Part shown: positions 18,127-27,946 of the stretch, piece after piece
Position numbering within the stretch: position 1 is the first letter of the stretch
Layout: every line of letters starts with the position of its first letter
From: Paracoccaceae bacterium
GTDB lineage: Bacteria > Pseudomonadota > Alphaproteobacteria > Rhodobacterales > Rhodobacteraceae
Length of the DNA stretch: 42,198 bases
NCBI GenBank assembly: GCA_016936395.1
Contig: JAFGXY010000037.1
Span: 1-42,198 of the forward strand
Reading direction: 5' to 3'
The notes under the pieces: model-generated
Database searches by the model: none
Told to the model about the DNA's origin: nothing
Seen by the model: only the letters and a program-made list of their open reading frames with translations
Program-made: the position numbers and the translations under genes

Positions 18127-18170
18127 GGGGCTCTGCCCCGGGCCCCGGGATATTTGTGGAAAGAGAAAGG
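18127..18170 (+). repeat. Short intergenic repeat, copy D (hairpin plus GATATTTG tail)
   Basis: Between the hydrolase and dihydropyrimidinase genes: a small hairpin GGGGC-TCT-GCCCC (18127-18139) followed by GGGATATTTGTGGAAAGAGA (18147-18166). The tail resembles the GGGAGTATTTGGCAAAG core of the other copies but is more diverged. Its position inside an operon suggests it might modulate processing or readthrough. Confidence 0.5.
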
Positions 18171-18198
18171 CCGGAAGATCCGGACAGGGAGTGCGACG

Positions 18199-19653
18199 AT
18201 GACAAGCACGGTGATCAAGGGCGGCACGGTCGTCACGGCAGACCTTACCCATGCGGCCGATGTGAAGGTTGAGGGCGGGGTCATCGTGGCGATCGGTGCC
18301 GGGCTGTCGGGGGACAGGGTTCTGGATGCCAGCGGCTGCTACGTCATGCCCGGCGGGATTGACCCGCACACGCATCTGGAAATGCCGTTCATGGGCACCT
18401 ATTCCAGGGACGATTTCGAGAGCGGGACGCGGGCGGCGTTGGCGGGGGGCACCACGATGGTGGTGGATTTCGTGCTGCCGGCGCAAGGTCAGGGGCTGAT
18501 GGATGCCGCAGCGATGTGGCACAACAAGTCGGGCCGGGCGCATTGCGATTACAGCTATCACATGGCGATCACCTGGTGGGGCGAGAAAGTCTGGCAAGAC
18601 ATGGCGTTGAGCGTTGAAGCCGGCATCACCAGCTTCAAGCATTTCCTCGCCTACAAGGGTGCGTTGATGGTGAATGACGACGAGTTGTTCGCCAGTTTCC
18701 GCCGCGCTGGGGAATTGGGGGCGCTGGCCATGGTGCATGCCGAGAACGGCGATGTGGTGGCAGAGCTGACCGCCCGGCTGCTGGCCGAGGGCAACCGTGG
18801 CCCAGAAGCCCATGCCTACAGCCGCCCGCCGCAGGTCGAGGGCGAGGCCACCAATCGCGCCATCATGATTGCCGATATGGCCGGGGTGCCCTTGTATGTC
18901 GTGCATGTGTCTTGCGAAGAGGCGCATGAGGCCATTCGGCGGGCACGGGCCGCAGGCAAGCGGGTCTGGGGCGAGCCGTTGATCCAGCATCTGACGCTGG
19001 ACGAGTCTGAGTATTTCCACCCCGACTGGGACCATGCCGCGCGCCGCGTGATGTCGCCGCCGTTCCGCAACAAGGCGCATCAGGACAGCCTTTGGGCCGG
19101 GCTGATGTCGGGGTCCTTGTCGGTGGTGGCGACCGATCATTGTGCCTTTACCACGGCGCAAAAGCGCTTCGGGTTGGGGGACTTTTCCAAAATCCCCAAT
19201 GGCACCGGGGGGTTGGAAGACCGGTTGCCGATGCTGTGGACGCAAGGGGTTGGCACCGGGCGCCTGACGCCGAACGAGTTTGTGGCGGTGACATCAACCA
19301 ATATCGCCAAGATCCTGAACTGCTATCCGAAAAAGGGCGCCGTGCTGGTGGGGGCGGATGCCGATCTGGTGGTGTGGGACCCTGAAAAGACCAAGACCAT
19401 CGCTGCCGCGTCGCAGGAATCTGCGATTGATTACAACGTGTTTGAGGGCAAAGTTGTGAAAGGTCTGCCACGCTTTACCCTGACCCGCGGCCGGGTGGCG
19501 GTTGAGGATGGCGTGGTCAAAGGTCAGGAAGGCCATGGCCAGTTCGTAGGGCGCGCGGCCCGACCTGCCGTGAACCGGGCCTTGAGTGCCTGGAAAGACC
19601 TGACCGCCCCGCGCCCGGTGACGCGAACGGGTATTCCGGCGACGGGTGTTTAG
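18199..19653 (+). CDS. hydA: Dihydropyrimidinase
   Basis: A 484-residue cyclic amidohydrolase that opens the dihydrouracil/dihydrothymine (or hydantoin) ring, the second step of reductive pyrimidine breakdown. Metal-site residues are all visible: PHTH with H57 and H59, the lysine to be carboxylated in FLAYKG (K153), H180 in VHAENGD, H236 in VHVSC and D313 in ATDHCAF. The ATG at 18199 is chosen over an upstream ATG at 18154, which lies in the repeat; GGGAG precedes it. It sits between the carbamoylase and ABC importer genes. Dihydropyrimidinase is favoured over allantoinase by length and motifs. Confidence 0.92.
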   Translation: MTSTVIKGGTVVTADLTHAADVKVEGGVIVAIGAGLSGDRVLDASGCYVMPGGIDPHTHLEMPFMGTYSRDDFESGTRAALAGGTTMVVDFVLPAQGQGLMDAAAMWHNKSGRAHCDYSYHMAITWWGEKVWQDMALSVEAGITSFKHFLAYKGALMVNDDELFASFRRAGELGALAMVHAENGDVVAELTARLLAEGNRGPEAHAYSRPPQVEGEATNRAIMIADMAGVPLYVVHVSCEEAHEAIRRARAAGKRVWGEPLIQHLTLDESEYFHPDWDHAARRVMSPPFRNKAHQDSLWAGLMSGSLSVVATDHCAFTTAQKRFGLGDFSKIPNGTGGLEDRLPMLWTQGVGTGRLTPNEFVAVTSTNIAKILNCYPKKGAVLVGADADLVVWDPEKTKTIAAASQESAIDYNVFEGKVVKGLPRFTLTRGRVAVEDGVVKGQEGHGQFVGRAARPAVNRALSAWKDLTAPRPVTRTGIPATGV

Positions 19654-19658
19654 GTCGT

Positions 19659-20456
19659 ATGAAAGACACTTTGAATATCGGACAGCCGGTGATCGAGGCC
19701 AAAGGTCTGAACCTGGTGTTCCAGACCGGCGATGGCCCGGTTCATGCGCTGCGCGATGTGAACCTGACCATCGGCAAGGGCGAATTCGTGTCCTTCATCG
19801 GGCCATCGGGCTGTGGCAAGACCACGTTCTTGCGCTGTATTGCGGCCTTGGAGCACCCGGCGGGTGTCACGCTGACGGTCAATGGCATGACGCCGGATCA
19901 GGCCCGGCAAAGCCGCGCCTATGGCTATGTGTTTCAGGCGGCGGGTCTGTATCCTTGGCGCACCATTGCAGGAAATGTGAAACTTCCGCTGGAGATCATG
20001 GGGTTTTCAAAGGCTGATCAAGAGGCGCGTGTTCGAAAAGTGCTAGAGTTGGTGGAGCTGTCGGGCTTTGGGGCCAAGTATCCTTGGCAGCTTTCGGGGG
20101 GCATGCAGCAGCGCGCCAGCATTGCCCGCGCCCTGGCCTTTGATGCCGATATCCTGCTGATGGACGAACCCTTTGGCGCTTTGGATGAAATTGTGCGCGA
20201 TCGGCTGAATGAAGAGCTTTTGAAGCTTTGGGCGCGCACCGGAAAGACCATCGGCTTTGTCACCCATTCGATCCCCGAGGCGGTGTATCTGTCCACCAAG
20301 ATCGTGGTGATGAGCCCGCGTCCGGGACGGATCACCGATATCATCGACAGCCCCCTGCCGCGCGAGCGGCCTTTGGACATTCGCGACAGCAAGGCTTTTA
20401 TCGACATTGCCCACCGGGTGCGCGAAGGGCTGCGGGCGGGGCATGGCGATGACTGA
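19659..20456 (+). CDS. ABC transporter ATP-binding protein (NMT1/taurine type), pyrimidine operon
   Basis: A 265-residue ATPase of the SsuB/TauB/ThiZ group. Walker A GPSGCGKTT is at 48-56, signature LSGGMQQR at 145-152, Walker B ILLMDE at 165-170 and the H-loop His at 203. It begins five bases after the dihydropyrimidinase stop and overlaps the start of the next permease gene. Context suggests import of pyrimidines, dihydropyrimidines or hydantoins. Confidence 0.87.
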   Translation: MKDTLNIGQPVIEAKGLNLVFQTGDGPVHALRDVNLTIGKGEFVSFIGPSGCGKTTFLRCIAALEHPAGVTLTVNGMTPDQARQSRAYGYVFQAAGLYPWRTIAGNVKLPLEIMGFSKADQEARVRKVLELVELSGFGAKYPWQLSGGMQQRASIARALAFDADILLMDEPFGALDEIVRDRLNEELLKLWARTGKTIGFVTHSIPEAVYLSTKIVVMSPRPGRITDIIDSPLPRERPLDIRDSKAFIDIAHRVREGLRAGHGDD

Positions 20457-21318
20457 GCGGGCGCTGCCCATCCTGACCGTTCTGGCGGCGATTGTGGCAC
20501 TTTGGTACGCAGGCGCGGTCTGGCTGAATTCCACCTGGGTCTATGATCAGGCACAGCGGGCGGGAACCAGTGTCACGCTGGCCGAGGTGATCCCGCAGAC
20601 CATGTCACAGGCCCGCCCCCTGCTGCCGCCGCCGCATCAGGTGGCGGCGGAATTGTGGAAAGGCGTAGCCGGGCAAAAGGTTACGTCCAAGCGTAGCCTT
20701 GTGTATCATGGCTATGTCACCTTCCGGGGCACGATGATGGGCTTTGCACTTGGCATCGTGCTGGGCGTTGGGCTGGCGCTGGCCATCGTGCGGTATCGGG
20801 TGATGGAGTTGTCTGTGATGCCTTGGGCGATCATCAGCCAGACCATACCGATTGTGGCGCTGGCCCCGATGATCCTGACGGTAGCCAACCAGATCGGGGT
20901 CGACAACCGCGAGGTGCCAAAGGCCATCATCGCGGCCTATCTGTCGTTCTTTCCGGTATTGGTGAGCATGGTCAAGGGCTTGCGCGCGCCCGATGCAATG
21001 CAGCTTGACCTGTTGCGCACCTATGGCGCGTCAGACGCACAGATCTTTCGCAAACTGCGGCTGCCGGCGTCGATGCCCTACTTCTTTGCCTCGCTGAAGG
21101 TGGCGGTGGCGGCGGCGCTGATCGGCACCATCGTCGGCGAATTGCCGACCGGGGCGATTGAGGGCCTTGGCGCACGGATGCTGATCGGCTCGCAATTCGG
21201 CGAGCCGTTGATCATGTGGGCCGCGTTGTTTGCAGCGGCCATCCTTGCGGGCGGGCTGATCCTGCTGGTCGGCCTGATCGAGCGGTTGGCGCGGGCGCGG
21301 ATGGGGGCCCCGGCATGA
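20449..21318 (+). CDS. ABC transporter permease 1, pyrimidine operon
   Basis: Inner-membrane permease of the SsuC/TauC-like group, about 289 residues with about six membrane segments. After the first segment there is a ~60-residue hydrophilic stretch (about 30-90) before the core, longer than usual for this group. The EAA-type segment is near LLRTYGASDAQIFRKLRLPAS. The ATG at 20449 has GGGG seven bases upstream; 20443 (two residues longer) is also possible. Either start overlaps the end of the ATPase gene, and the stop overlaps the next start, so the genes are coupled. Confidence 0.83.
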   Translation: MTERALPILTVLAAIVALWYAGAVWLNSTWVYDQAQRAGTSVTLAEVIPQTMSQARPLLPPPHQVAAELWKGVAGQKVTSKRSLVYHGYVTFRGTMMGFALGIVLGVGLALAIVRYRVMELSVMPWAIISQTIPIVALAPMILTVANQIGVDNREVPKAIIAAYLSFFPVLVSMVKGLRAPDAMQLDLLRTYGASDAQIFRKLRLPASMPYFFASLKVAVAAALIGTIVGELPTGAIEGLGARMLIGSQFGEPLIMWAALFAAAILAGGLILLVGLIERLARARMGAPA

Positions 21319-22160
21319 TCTGGCTGGTGGGCGCCGTCGGGTTCTGGCTGGCGGCCTGGGCGGTCAACGCACAGATCGCGGCAAGCCCCCTTGGGCAACG
21401 GCGTGGCGGCCGGGTGCTGGTGGCGGCGTTGTTTGGCGTGACGGTTCTGGTGCTGTGGGAAGGGCTGGTGCGGGGCTTTGCCGTGTCGCCGGTCATTCTG
21501 CCGGGGCCGTCGATCATTGGCCCCAAGATTGCCGGCAACCTTGGCACGCTTTGGGCCGATTTCGTGCAGACCGTGGTCAAGGGTGCGCTCTCGGGCTTTG
21601 CCATCGGGGCGGTGGCGGCCTTTGTCACCGCCATTGCCATCGACCGCTCGCCGTTTTTGCAAAAGGGCTTGCTGCCGATCGGCAACTTTGTCTCGGCACT
21701 GCCCATCGTCGGTCTGGCCCCGGTGCTGGTGATGTGGTTCGGGTTTGACTGGCAGTCCAAGGCCGCCGTGGTGGTGGTGATGGTGTTCTTCCCGCTGCTG
21801 GTCAACATGGTGGCGGGTCTGCAGGCCACCGACCGGCTGAGCCGCGACCTGATGGCCACCTGGTCGGCAAGCTATTGGCAGGCCCTGTTCAAGCTGCGCC
21901 TGCCTGCGGCGATGCCCTTTGTATTCAACGGCCTGAAGATCGCCGCCACCTTGGCCCTGATCGGCGCCATCGTTGCCGAGTTTTTCGGCAGCCCGATCGT
22001 CGGCATGGGCTTTCGCATCTCGACCGAGGTGGGCCGGCTGGGCCTTGACATGGTCTGGGCCGAAATTGCGGTGGCGGCCTTGGCCGGATCTGCGCTTTAT
22101 GGGGTCATCGCCTTGATCGAATCTTGGGTGACGTTCTGGCACCCGAGCCAACGGAAGTAA
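21315..22160 (+). CDS. ABC transporter permease 2, pyrimidine operon
   Basis: Second inner-membrane permease, 281 residues, same family as the preceding one. The ATG at 21315 forms an ATGA overlap with the upstream stop; the open frame upstream of it is a shadow of the first permease gene. An EAA-like segment is seen at LMATWSASYWQALFKLRLPA. The pair presumably forms a heterodimeric channel. Confidence 0.85.
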   Translation: MIWLVGAVGFWLAAWAVNAQIAASPLGQRRGGRVLVAALFGVTVLVLWEGLVRGFAVSPVILPGPSIIGPKIAGNLGTLWADFVQTVVKGALSGFAIGAVAAFVTAIAIDRSPFLQKGLLPIGNFVSALPIVGLAPVLVMWFGFDWQSKAAVVVVMVFFPLLVNMVAGLQATDRLSRDLMATWSASYWQALFKLRLPAAMPFVFNGLKIAATLALIGAIVAEFFGSPIVGMGFRISTEVGRLGLDMVWAEIAVAALAGSALYGVIALIESWVTFWHPSQRK

Positions 22161-22198
22161 CCGCCCCCGTCAGAGGGGCCCAATACGGAGGTCTACAC

Positions 22199-23176
22199 AT
22201 GAAAAAGCTTCTCTCTGCCGCCGTCCTTGCCGCCCTAGGCACAGGCGCACAGGCGCAGGATGTGACGCTGCAACTCAAATGGGTGACGCAGGCGCAATTC
22301 GCGGGCTATTATGTGGCCGCGGCCAAAGGCTTTTACGAAGAAGAAGGCCTGAACGTCACCATCAAACCGGGCGGCCCCGACATTGCCCCGACACAGGTGA
22401 TCGCCGGCGGAGGGGCCGATGTGATCGTCGAATGGATGCCCGCCGCCCTGGCCGCCCGCGAGAAGGGCCTGCCGCTGGTGAATATCGCGCAGCCGTTCAA
22501 GTCCTCGGGCATGATGCTGACCTGCCTCAAGGAAACCGGCATCACCGCCCCCGCCGATTTTGCCGACAAGACGCTGGGTGTCTGGTTCTTTGGCAACGAA
22601 TACCCGTTCCTGTCATGGATGAGCCAGTTGAACCTGAAAACCGACGGCTCGGCTGGCGGGGTGACCGTGCTCAAGCAAGGCTTCAACGTCGATCCCTTGT
22701 TGCAAAAACAGGCCGCCTGCATTTCGACCATGACCTATAACGAATACTGGCAGGTCATTGACGCCGGCCTCAAGCCCGAGGACTTTGTGACCTTCAAGTA
22801 TCAGGATCAGGGCGTCGCCACCATGGAAGACGGGCTTTACGTGCTGGAAGACAGCCTGAAAGACCCGGCGTTCGAAGAGAAGATGGTCAAGTTCGTGCGC
22901 GCCAGCATGAAAGGCTGGAAATACGCCGAAGCCAACCCTGATGAAGCCGCGATGATCGTGCTGGAAAATGACGAAACCGGCGCGCAGACCGAAACCCACC
23001 AAAAGCGCATGATGTCCGAGGTGGCCAGACTGACCGCCGGATCAAACGGCGCGCTGGACCCGGCCGATTACGACCGCACCGTGGCCTCGCTTCTCTCGCC
23101 CGGCTCGGACCCGGTGATCTCGAAGGCCCCGGAAGGCGCATGGACGCACCAGATCACCGACAAGGCGCTGCAATAA
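22199..23176 (+). CDS. ABC transporter substrate-binding protein (NMT1/THI5-like)
   Basis: A 325-residue periplasmic binding protein of the NMT1/THI5-like (ThiY/RibY) type. The signal peptide is residues 1-19 (GTGAQA before QDVTLQLKW). Family features are the LQLKWVTQAQFAGYYVA opening, KGFYEEEGLNV, and a GGPD motif. GGAGG eight bases before the ATG sets the start at 22199. This family binds pyrimidine-like aromatic rings such as HMP precursors and riboflavin, which fits a pyrimidine-breakdown operon. It is the last gene of the operon and a hairpin terminator follows 21 bases downstream. The real ligand (uracil, thymine, dihydropyrimidine, hydantoin) is inferred. Confidence 0.85.
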   Translation: MKKLLSAAVLAALGTGAQAQDVTLQLKWVTQAQFAGYYVAAAKGFYEEEGLNVTIKPGGPDIAPTQVIAGGGADVIVEWMPAALAAREKGLPLVNIAQPFKSSGMMLTCLKETGITAPADFADKTLGVWFFGNEYPFLSWMSQLNLKTDGSAGGVTVLKQGFNVDPLLQKQAACISTMTYNEYWQVIDAGLKPEDFVTFKYQDQGVATMEDGLYVLEDSLKDPAFEEKMVKFVRASMKGWKYAEANPDEAAMIVLENDETGAQTETHQKRMMSEVARLTAGSNGALDPADYDRTVASLLSPGSDPVISKAPEGAWTHQITDKALQ

Positions 23177-23197
23177 GCCAACCCTGAACCAAAAGAG

Positions 23198-23224
23198 CAT
23201 CCGGCGTTGCTGCGCCGGATGTTT
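23198..23224 (+). terminator. Rho-independent-type terminator of the pyrimidine operon
   Basis: Perfect 9-bp stem CATCCGGCG (23198-23206) / CGCCGGATG (23213-23221), loop TTGCTG, followed by TTT. It lies just after the binding-protein stop. The short T run makes it a modest but plausible intrinsic terminator. Confidence 0.7.
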
Positions 23225-23238
23225 GCGCTCGCAAGGAT

Positions 23239-23282
23239 GGGGGCGCTGCCCCCAAACACCCAGAGTATTTGCAAAGCAGCAA
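23239..23282 (+). repeat. Short intergenic repeat, copy B1
   Basis: A hairpin GGGGGC-GCT-GCCCCC (23239-23253) followed by AGTATTTGCAAAGCAGCAA (23264-23282). The same layout is seen in copy D. The second part pairs with copy B2 in inverted orientation 21 bases away, 17 of 19 positions matching. Confidence 0.7.
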
Positions 23283-23303
23283 TGCCACAGGCCCGCCTTG
23301 GCT

Positions 23304-23334
23304 TTGCTGCTTTTGAAATACTCCCGCCGGAGGC
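23304..23334 (-). repeat. Short intergenic repeat, copy B2 (inverted partner of B1)
   Basis: On the minus strand this holds the core GCCTCCGGCGGGAGTATTT followed by an AAAGCAGCAA tail. It faces copy B1, so transcripts from either side could fold into a long hairpin between the pyrimidine operon and the convergent DUF3422 gene. Confidence 0.7.
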
Positions 23335-23358
23335 TTCGACGCAGGCCAACAGGCGCCG

Positions 23359-24642
23359 TCAGTGCAGATGATGCTTGATCCGTTGCACCATCAGCCAGAC
23401 ACCAAAGATGACCAGTGGGGTCAGCCCGACCATCATCAACTCTTTGCTGACGCCCAGATAGGCGGCCAGCGGATAAACCACATAAGCCGCCAGCGACACC
23501 GCGTAATAGCTGATGGCGACGGTGGACAAGCCTTCGACGGTGCGTTGCAGGCGCAGTTGCAGATCGGCGCGTTTGTCCATGCTTTCCAGAAGTTTCTGGT
23601 TCTGCGCTGACCGATCGACATCCACCCGGGTCCGCAACAACTCGGCCGCGCGTTGGGCGCGTTCGGCCATGCTGTTCAACCGGCCTTCCGCCGATTTCAC
23701 CGTGCGCATGGCGGGGTCATAGCGGCGCATCATGAATTCGGCAAAGGTCTGGCGTCCATTGATGCGGGTCTCGCGCATCACCTGGATTCGCTGGTTCACG
23801 ATCGCCTCATAGGCCGCTGTGGCGCCAAAGCGGAACGAGTATTTCACCGCCAGGCTTTCCAGCTCGGCCGAGATTTCCAGCAGGTCGTGCAGCATCGTCT
23901 CGGGACTGCGGCTAGAGCCATCAAGTGCTGTGACCAGCCCCGACAGGCGCGGGTCCAGTGCGTTCAGCCGGGCGTTCAGATCGCGCACCCGAACCAGACC
24001 CAGCATCGACATGGCACGATAGGTTTCCACCTCGCACAGGCGCTGCACGATCCGCCCGACTCGCCGCGACGAGGTGCCGGGGCGCACGAACACGGCAAAG
24101 CGCATGTGGCCCGACGGATCAATCCGGAAATCGCCGGCAACAATCGCCGCGCCATCCACCACCTTGGCCACGGCGAGGCTTTCGGGCACAAACCAGTCTT
24201 CGATCTTGGTCAAAGCCTCGGTCTCATCATCGGGCAGATGTTCGATCCGGATCAGCACGGAACACAACCGTTTTCCGGGCGCGGTGTTCAGCCAGTCCTC
24301 GGGGAAGATCTCGGCCTCGGCCGGGTCAAACGGGCGCGGCGACAGGCCTTTGCTGAAGGCGGAATAGGTCACGAACTCGGTATGGCTTTCCCATTTCAGG
24401 TGGTGCCGCCCCATTTCGCCATAGAAATGCGTGGCCTCGGGTTGCGGATGGGTGCCGGTGTGGCGGTTCAACAGCGCCACCAGATGCGCGCGGTCAAGGC
24501 TGCGATCCCGGCTTGCCGCGTCGACCGGTTCCTTGATGGCCAGATAGACCGCCGTTCCCGGCACCTCAAGCGCCGGGAAGGGCCGGGCGTGCAGCTCGTT
24601 CACGATGGTATAGCGTTGCGGGTGGTCGGCAAGGATGGGCAT
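23359..24642 (-). CDS. DUF3422 family membrane protein
   Basis: A 427-residue protein of the DUF3422 family, common in proteobacteria and of unknown function. The N-terminus reads HPQRYTIVNELHARPFP, characteristic of the family. The middle has a long predicted helical/coiled region (about 270-380) and the C-terminus carries two membrane segments (about 375-420), so the bulk is probably cytoplasmic and tail-anchored. The frame is open to 24768, but the ATG at 24642 matches the family N-terminus. No strong ribosome site is seen. It stands alone, between the pyrimidine operon and pntAB. Confidence 0.83.
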   Translation of the reverse strand: MPILADHPQRYTIVNELHARPFPALEVPGTAVYLAIKEPVDAASRDRSLDRAHLVALLNRHTGTHPQPEATHFYGEMGRHHLKWESHTEFVTYSAFSKGLSPRPFDPAEAEIFPEDWLNTAPGKRLCSVLIRIEHLPDDETEALTKIEDWFVPESLAVAKVVDGAAIVAGDFRIDPSGHMRFAVFVRPGTSSRRVGRIVQRLCEVETYRAMSMLGLVRVRDLNARLNALDPRLSGLVTALDGSSRSPETMLHDLLEISAELESLAVKYSFRFGATAAYEAIVNQRIQVMRETRINGRQTFAEFMMRRYDPAMRTVKSAEGRLNSMAERAQRAAELLRTRVDVDRSAQNQKLLESMDKRADLQLRLQRTVEGLSTVAISYYAVSLAAYVVYPLAAYLGVSKELMMVGLTPLVIFGVWLMVQRIKHHLH

Positions 24643-24751
24643 GGCGCGGGACTTTCGCAGACGTTTCCCTTCACTTAGGCGGAGACGATGACGGCGAAAA
24701 GACCTTTGAGGGAATACATGGGTATGCCGCCCGGCTGTTGCGTGAATGACA

Positions 24752-24779
24752 AAGGCCCCGGCAGTCACGCCGCGGCCTT
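24752..24779 (-). terminator. Hairpin downstream of pntB
   Basis: Inverted repeat AAGGCCCCGGC (24752-24762) / GCCGCGGCCTT (24769-24779), 10 of 11 pairs, loop of six. It begins 25 bases after the pntB stop on the minus strand. Only a weak T run follows, so termination is plausible rather than certain. Confidence 0.5.
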
Positions 24780-24804
24780 GCCTATTCTTGCGCCGGAATG
24801 CCGG

Positions 24805-26238
24805 TCAGTCGATCATCGGCAGCAGCGCATCCAGCGATTTTTTGGCATCGCCATAGAACATCCGGGTGTTTTCTTTGTAAAACAGCGGGTTCTCGATCCC
24901 GGAATAGCCGGTGCCCTGCCCGCGCTTGGACACGAACACCTGTTTCGCCTTCCAGCATTCCAGCACCGGCATCCCAGCGATCGGAGAGTTCGGGTCTTCC
25001 TGGGCCGCCGGATTGACGATGTCGTTCGAGCCGATGACGATGGCCACATCGGTGGTGGGGAAATCCTCGTTGATCTCGTCCATTTCCATCACGATGTCGT
25101 AAGGCACCTTGGCCTCGGCCAGCAGCACGTTCATGTGGCCGGGCAAGCGGCCCGCCACGGGGTGAATGGCAAAGCGCACGGTCTTGCCCGCAGCACGCAG
25201 CTTGCGCGTTAGTTCCGACACCGATTGCTGCGCCTGTGCCACCGCCATGCCGTAACCGGGGATGATGATGATGCTGTCGGCATCGTTCAGCGCTGCGGCG
25301 ACCCCTTCGGCGTCAATCGCGATCTGCTCGCCCGTCACTTCCATGGCCGGGCCGGTGGTGCCGCCAAAACCGCCCAGGATGACGCTGATGAACGAGCGGT
25401 TCATCGCCTTGCACATGATGTAGGACAGGATCGCACCAGACGAGCCGACCAATGCGCCGACCACGATCAACAGGTCATTGCCAAGGCTGAAGCCGATGGC
25501 CGCCGCCGCCCAGCCGGAATAGCTGTTCAGCATCGACACCACCACCGGCATGTCGGCACCGCCGATACCCATGATCAGGTGATAGCCGATGAAGAACGCC
25601 GCCAGCGTCATCACCACCAGTGCCAGCGACGAGCCGGTTTGCAGATAGACCACCAGCAGCAGCAAGGACACCGCCGCCGCGCCTGCGTTCAGCAGATGCC
25701 CGCCCGGCAGTTTCTTGGCCTTGCCGTCAACCTTGCCCGCCAACTTGCCAAAAGCGATGACCGAGCCGGTGAAGGTGACGGCCCCGATGAACACGCCAAG
25801 GAAGGTTTCCACCCGAAGGATCGAAATCTCGACCGGCGATTTGTGCGCGATCACGCCGGCAAAGCCGGTCAGCGCGGCCCGCGCCTCCTCGGTCAGACCG
25901 AACAGGCGGCTCATCTCGATATGGGTGTTGAAGCCGATGAACACCGCGGCAAGGCCGACAAGGCTGTGCATTGCCGCCACAAGCTGCGGCATCTCGGTCA
26001 TCTGCACGCGCTGCGCCACGACATAGCCAATCGCGCCGCCGGCGATCAGCATGACCGCCGACAAAGCCCAATTGCCCGCGCCCGGCCCGATCAGCGTGGC
26101 GACAACCGCCAGGGCCATGCCGGCAATGCCATACCAGACCGCGCGCTTGGCGCTTTCCTGCCCCGACAGCCCGCCCAGTGACAGGATGAACAAGATGGCC
26201 GCAACGACATAGGCGGCCGTGGTGAATCCGTAATCCAT
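24805..26238 (-). CDS. pntB: NAD(P) transhydrogenase subunit beta
   Basis: Beta subunit of proton-translocating transhydrogenase, 477 residues. It transfers hydride from NADH to NADP, driven by proton entry, and supplies NADPH. The N-terminal ~280 residues hold about nine membrane segments forming part of the proton channel. The C-terminal third is the NADP-binding domain, with [10 protein letters not shown] and [15 protein letters not shown] segments typical of PntB. GGAGG before the ATG at 26238 sets the start; an open frame to 26292 overlaps pntA and is not needed. It follows pntA by 13 bases. Confidence 0.95.
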   Translation of the reverse strand: MDYGFTTAAYVVAAILFILSLGGLSGQESAKRAVWYGIAGMALAVVATLIGPGAGNWALSAVMLIAGGAIGYVVAQRVQMTEMPQLVAAMHSLVGLAAVFIGFNTHIEMSRLFGLTEEARAALTGFAGVIAHKSPVEISILRVETFLGVFIGAVTFTGSVIAFGKLAGKVDGKAKKLPGGHLLNAGAAAVSLLLLVVYLQTGSSLALVVMTLAAFFIGYHLIMGIGGADMPVVVSMLNSYSGWAAAAIGFSLGNDLLIVVGALVGSSGAILSYIMCKAMNRSFISVILGGFGGTTGPAMEVTGEQIAIDAEGVAAALNDADSIIIIPGYGMAVAQAQQSVSELTRKLRAAGKTVRFAIHPVAGRLPGHMNVLLAEAKVPYDIVMEMDEINEDFPTTDVAIVIGSNDIVNPAAQEDPNSPIAGMPVLECWKAKQVFVSKRGQGTGYSGIENPLFYKENTRMFYGDAKKSLDALLPMID

Positions 26239-26251
26239 CAACGGTCCTCCC

Positions 26252-27823
26252 TTACGATTTCTGGAACATGGCGAGCATGCGCCGGGTGACAAGGAAGCCG
26301 CCGAAGATGTTGATTCCGGCCATGAAAACCGAAAGCGCCGCCAGCAGAATGATCAGGTAAGACCCCGACCCGATCTGCATCAGAGCCCCAAGAATGATGA
26401 TCGACGAGATGGCGTTCGTCACCGCCATCAGCGGCGTGTGCAGGCTGTGGCTGACGTTCCAGATCACCGAAAAGCCGATGAAGACCGCCAGCACGAAGAC
26501 GATGAAGTGCTGCATGAAGCTGGCAGGTGCCACAAGGCCCAGGCCCAGCATGATGCCCCCGCCAATGGCCAACAGCCCCACCTGATTGCGTGTCTGGGTC
26601 TTGAAGGCCGCCACTTCCTGCGCGCGCTTTTCTGCCGGGGTCAGTTCCACGGCCTTCGGCTTGGGCTTGGCGGCGGCAATCGCCGCAATCTTGGGTGGCG
26701 GTGGCGGGAAGGTCACAGCGCCATCGCGGGTGACAGTGGCCCCGCGGATCACGTCATCTTCCATGTTGTGCACGATCACACCGTCTTTCTTTGGTGTAAG
26801 ATCGGTCAGCATATGCCTGATATTGGTCGAATAAAGCGTCGATGCCTGAGCCGCCATCCGGCTGGGGAAATCGGTATAGCCGACCACCGTCACGCCATTG
26901 TCGGTCACGATCTTCCGGTCGGGCACGGTCAGGTCGCAGTTGCCGCCGCGTTCGGCCGCAAGGTCGATGATCACCGATCCGGGCTTCATCATCTCAACCA
27001 TATCCGCCGTCCACAGCTTTGGCGCGGGGCGGCCGGGGATCAGGGCGGTGGTGATGACGATGTCCATCTCGGGGGCAAGCTCGCGGAACTTGGCCAGTTG
27101 TGCCTCGCGGAACTCAGGGGACGACGGCGCCGCATAGCCGCCGGTGGCCGCGCCATCCTGCTTGTCCTCGAACTCGAGGAAGACAAAGTTTGCGCCCATC
27201 GATTCGATCTGTTCCGACACTTCGGGACGCACGTCGAAGGCATAGACAATCGCGCCAAGGCTGGTCGCGGTGCCGATGGCGGCAAGCCCTGCCACCCCTG
27301 CCCCAACGATCAGCACCTTGGCCGGCGGCACCTTGCCCGCCGCCGTGACCTGGCCGGTAAAGAAGCGGCCAAAGTTGTTGCCGGCCTCGATCACCGCGCG
27401 ATAGCCGGCGATATTGGCCATCGATGACAGCGCGTCCATCTTCTGCGCGCGGCTGATGCGCGGCACCATGTCCATGGCAACCACGGTTGCGCCTTGGGCC
27501 GCGATCTGGGCCAGCAGATCTGGGTTCTGGGCGGGCCAGAAGAAGGAAATCAGGGTCTGACCCGATTTCAGCAGCTTTGCCTCTTCCGCCTCGGGCCCGC
27601 GCACCTTGACCACCACATCGGCGGCGTCAAACAGCGCCTGCGCCGAGGCAACAACCTCGACCCCGGCCTTGGCATAGCTGGCGTCGGAAAAGCCCGCCTT
27701 GGCCCCTGCGCCGCTTTCAATCAGGCAGGTATGGCCCAGCTTGACCAGTTGCACAGCCGACTCCGGCGTCATGGCGACACGATTTTCGCCCTCGAATGTC
27801 TCTTTCGGTGCCCCGATCTTCAC
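26252..27823 (-). CDS. pntA: NAD(P) transhydrogenase subunit alpha (fused form)
   Basis: Alpha subunit, 523 residues. Residues 1 to about 385 are the NAD-binding domain (KIGAPKE start, [19 protein letters not shown] at 125-143, GAGVAG dinucleotide loop at 174-179). A Lys/Pro/Ala-rich linker near 385-405 is followed by the membrane domain with four segments (about 425-515). Alpha1 and alpha2 are therefore fused, as in E. coli, rather than split as in Rhodospirillum. The start is GTG at 27823, with GGGGGAG about seven bases upstream. Confidence 0.95.
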   Translation of the reverse strand: MKIGAPKETFEGENRVAMTPESAVQLVKLGHTCLIESGAGAKAGFSDASYAKAGVEVVASAQALFDAADVVVKVRGPEAEEAKLLKSGQTLISFFWPAQNPDLLAQIAAQGATVVAMDMVPRISRAQKMDALSSMANIAGYRAVIEAGNNFGRFFTGQVTAAGKVPPAKVLIVGAGVAGLAAIGTATSLGAIVYAFDVRPEVSEQIESMGANFVFLEFEDKQDGAATGGYAAPSSPEFREAQLAKFRELAPEMDIVITTALIPGRPAPKLWTADMVEMMKPGSVIIDLAAERGGNCDLTVPDRKIVTDNGVTVVGYTDFPSRMAAQASTLYSTNIRHMLTDLTPKKDGVIVHNMEDDVIRGATVTRDGAVTFPPPPPKIAAIAAAKPKPKAVELTPAEKRAQEVAAFKTQTRNQVGLLAIGGGIMLGLGLVAPASFMQHFIVFVLAVFIGFSVIWNVSHSLHTPLMAVTNAISSIIILGALMQIGSGSYLIILLAALSVFMAGINIFGGFLVTRRMLAMFQKS

Positions 27824-27946
27824 TGCATCTCCCCCGCGTTTTGATCTGCGCCCTGCGTCGGCGCGACAGTCTTTCGGTCAATCTCTGGCGGCCCACATAT
27901 CACCGCGCAAGAATATTTCAAACTCTTCCGGCAACTTGGCCTATAT

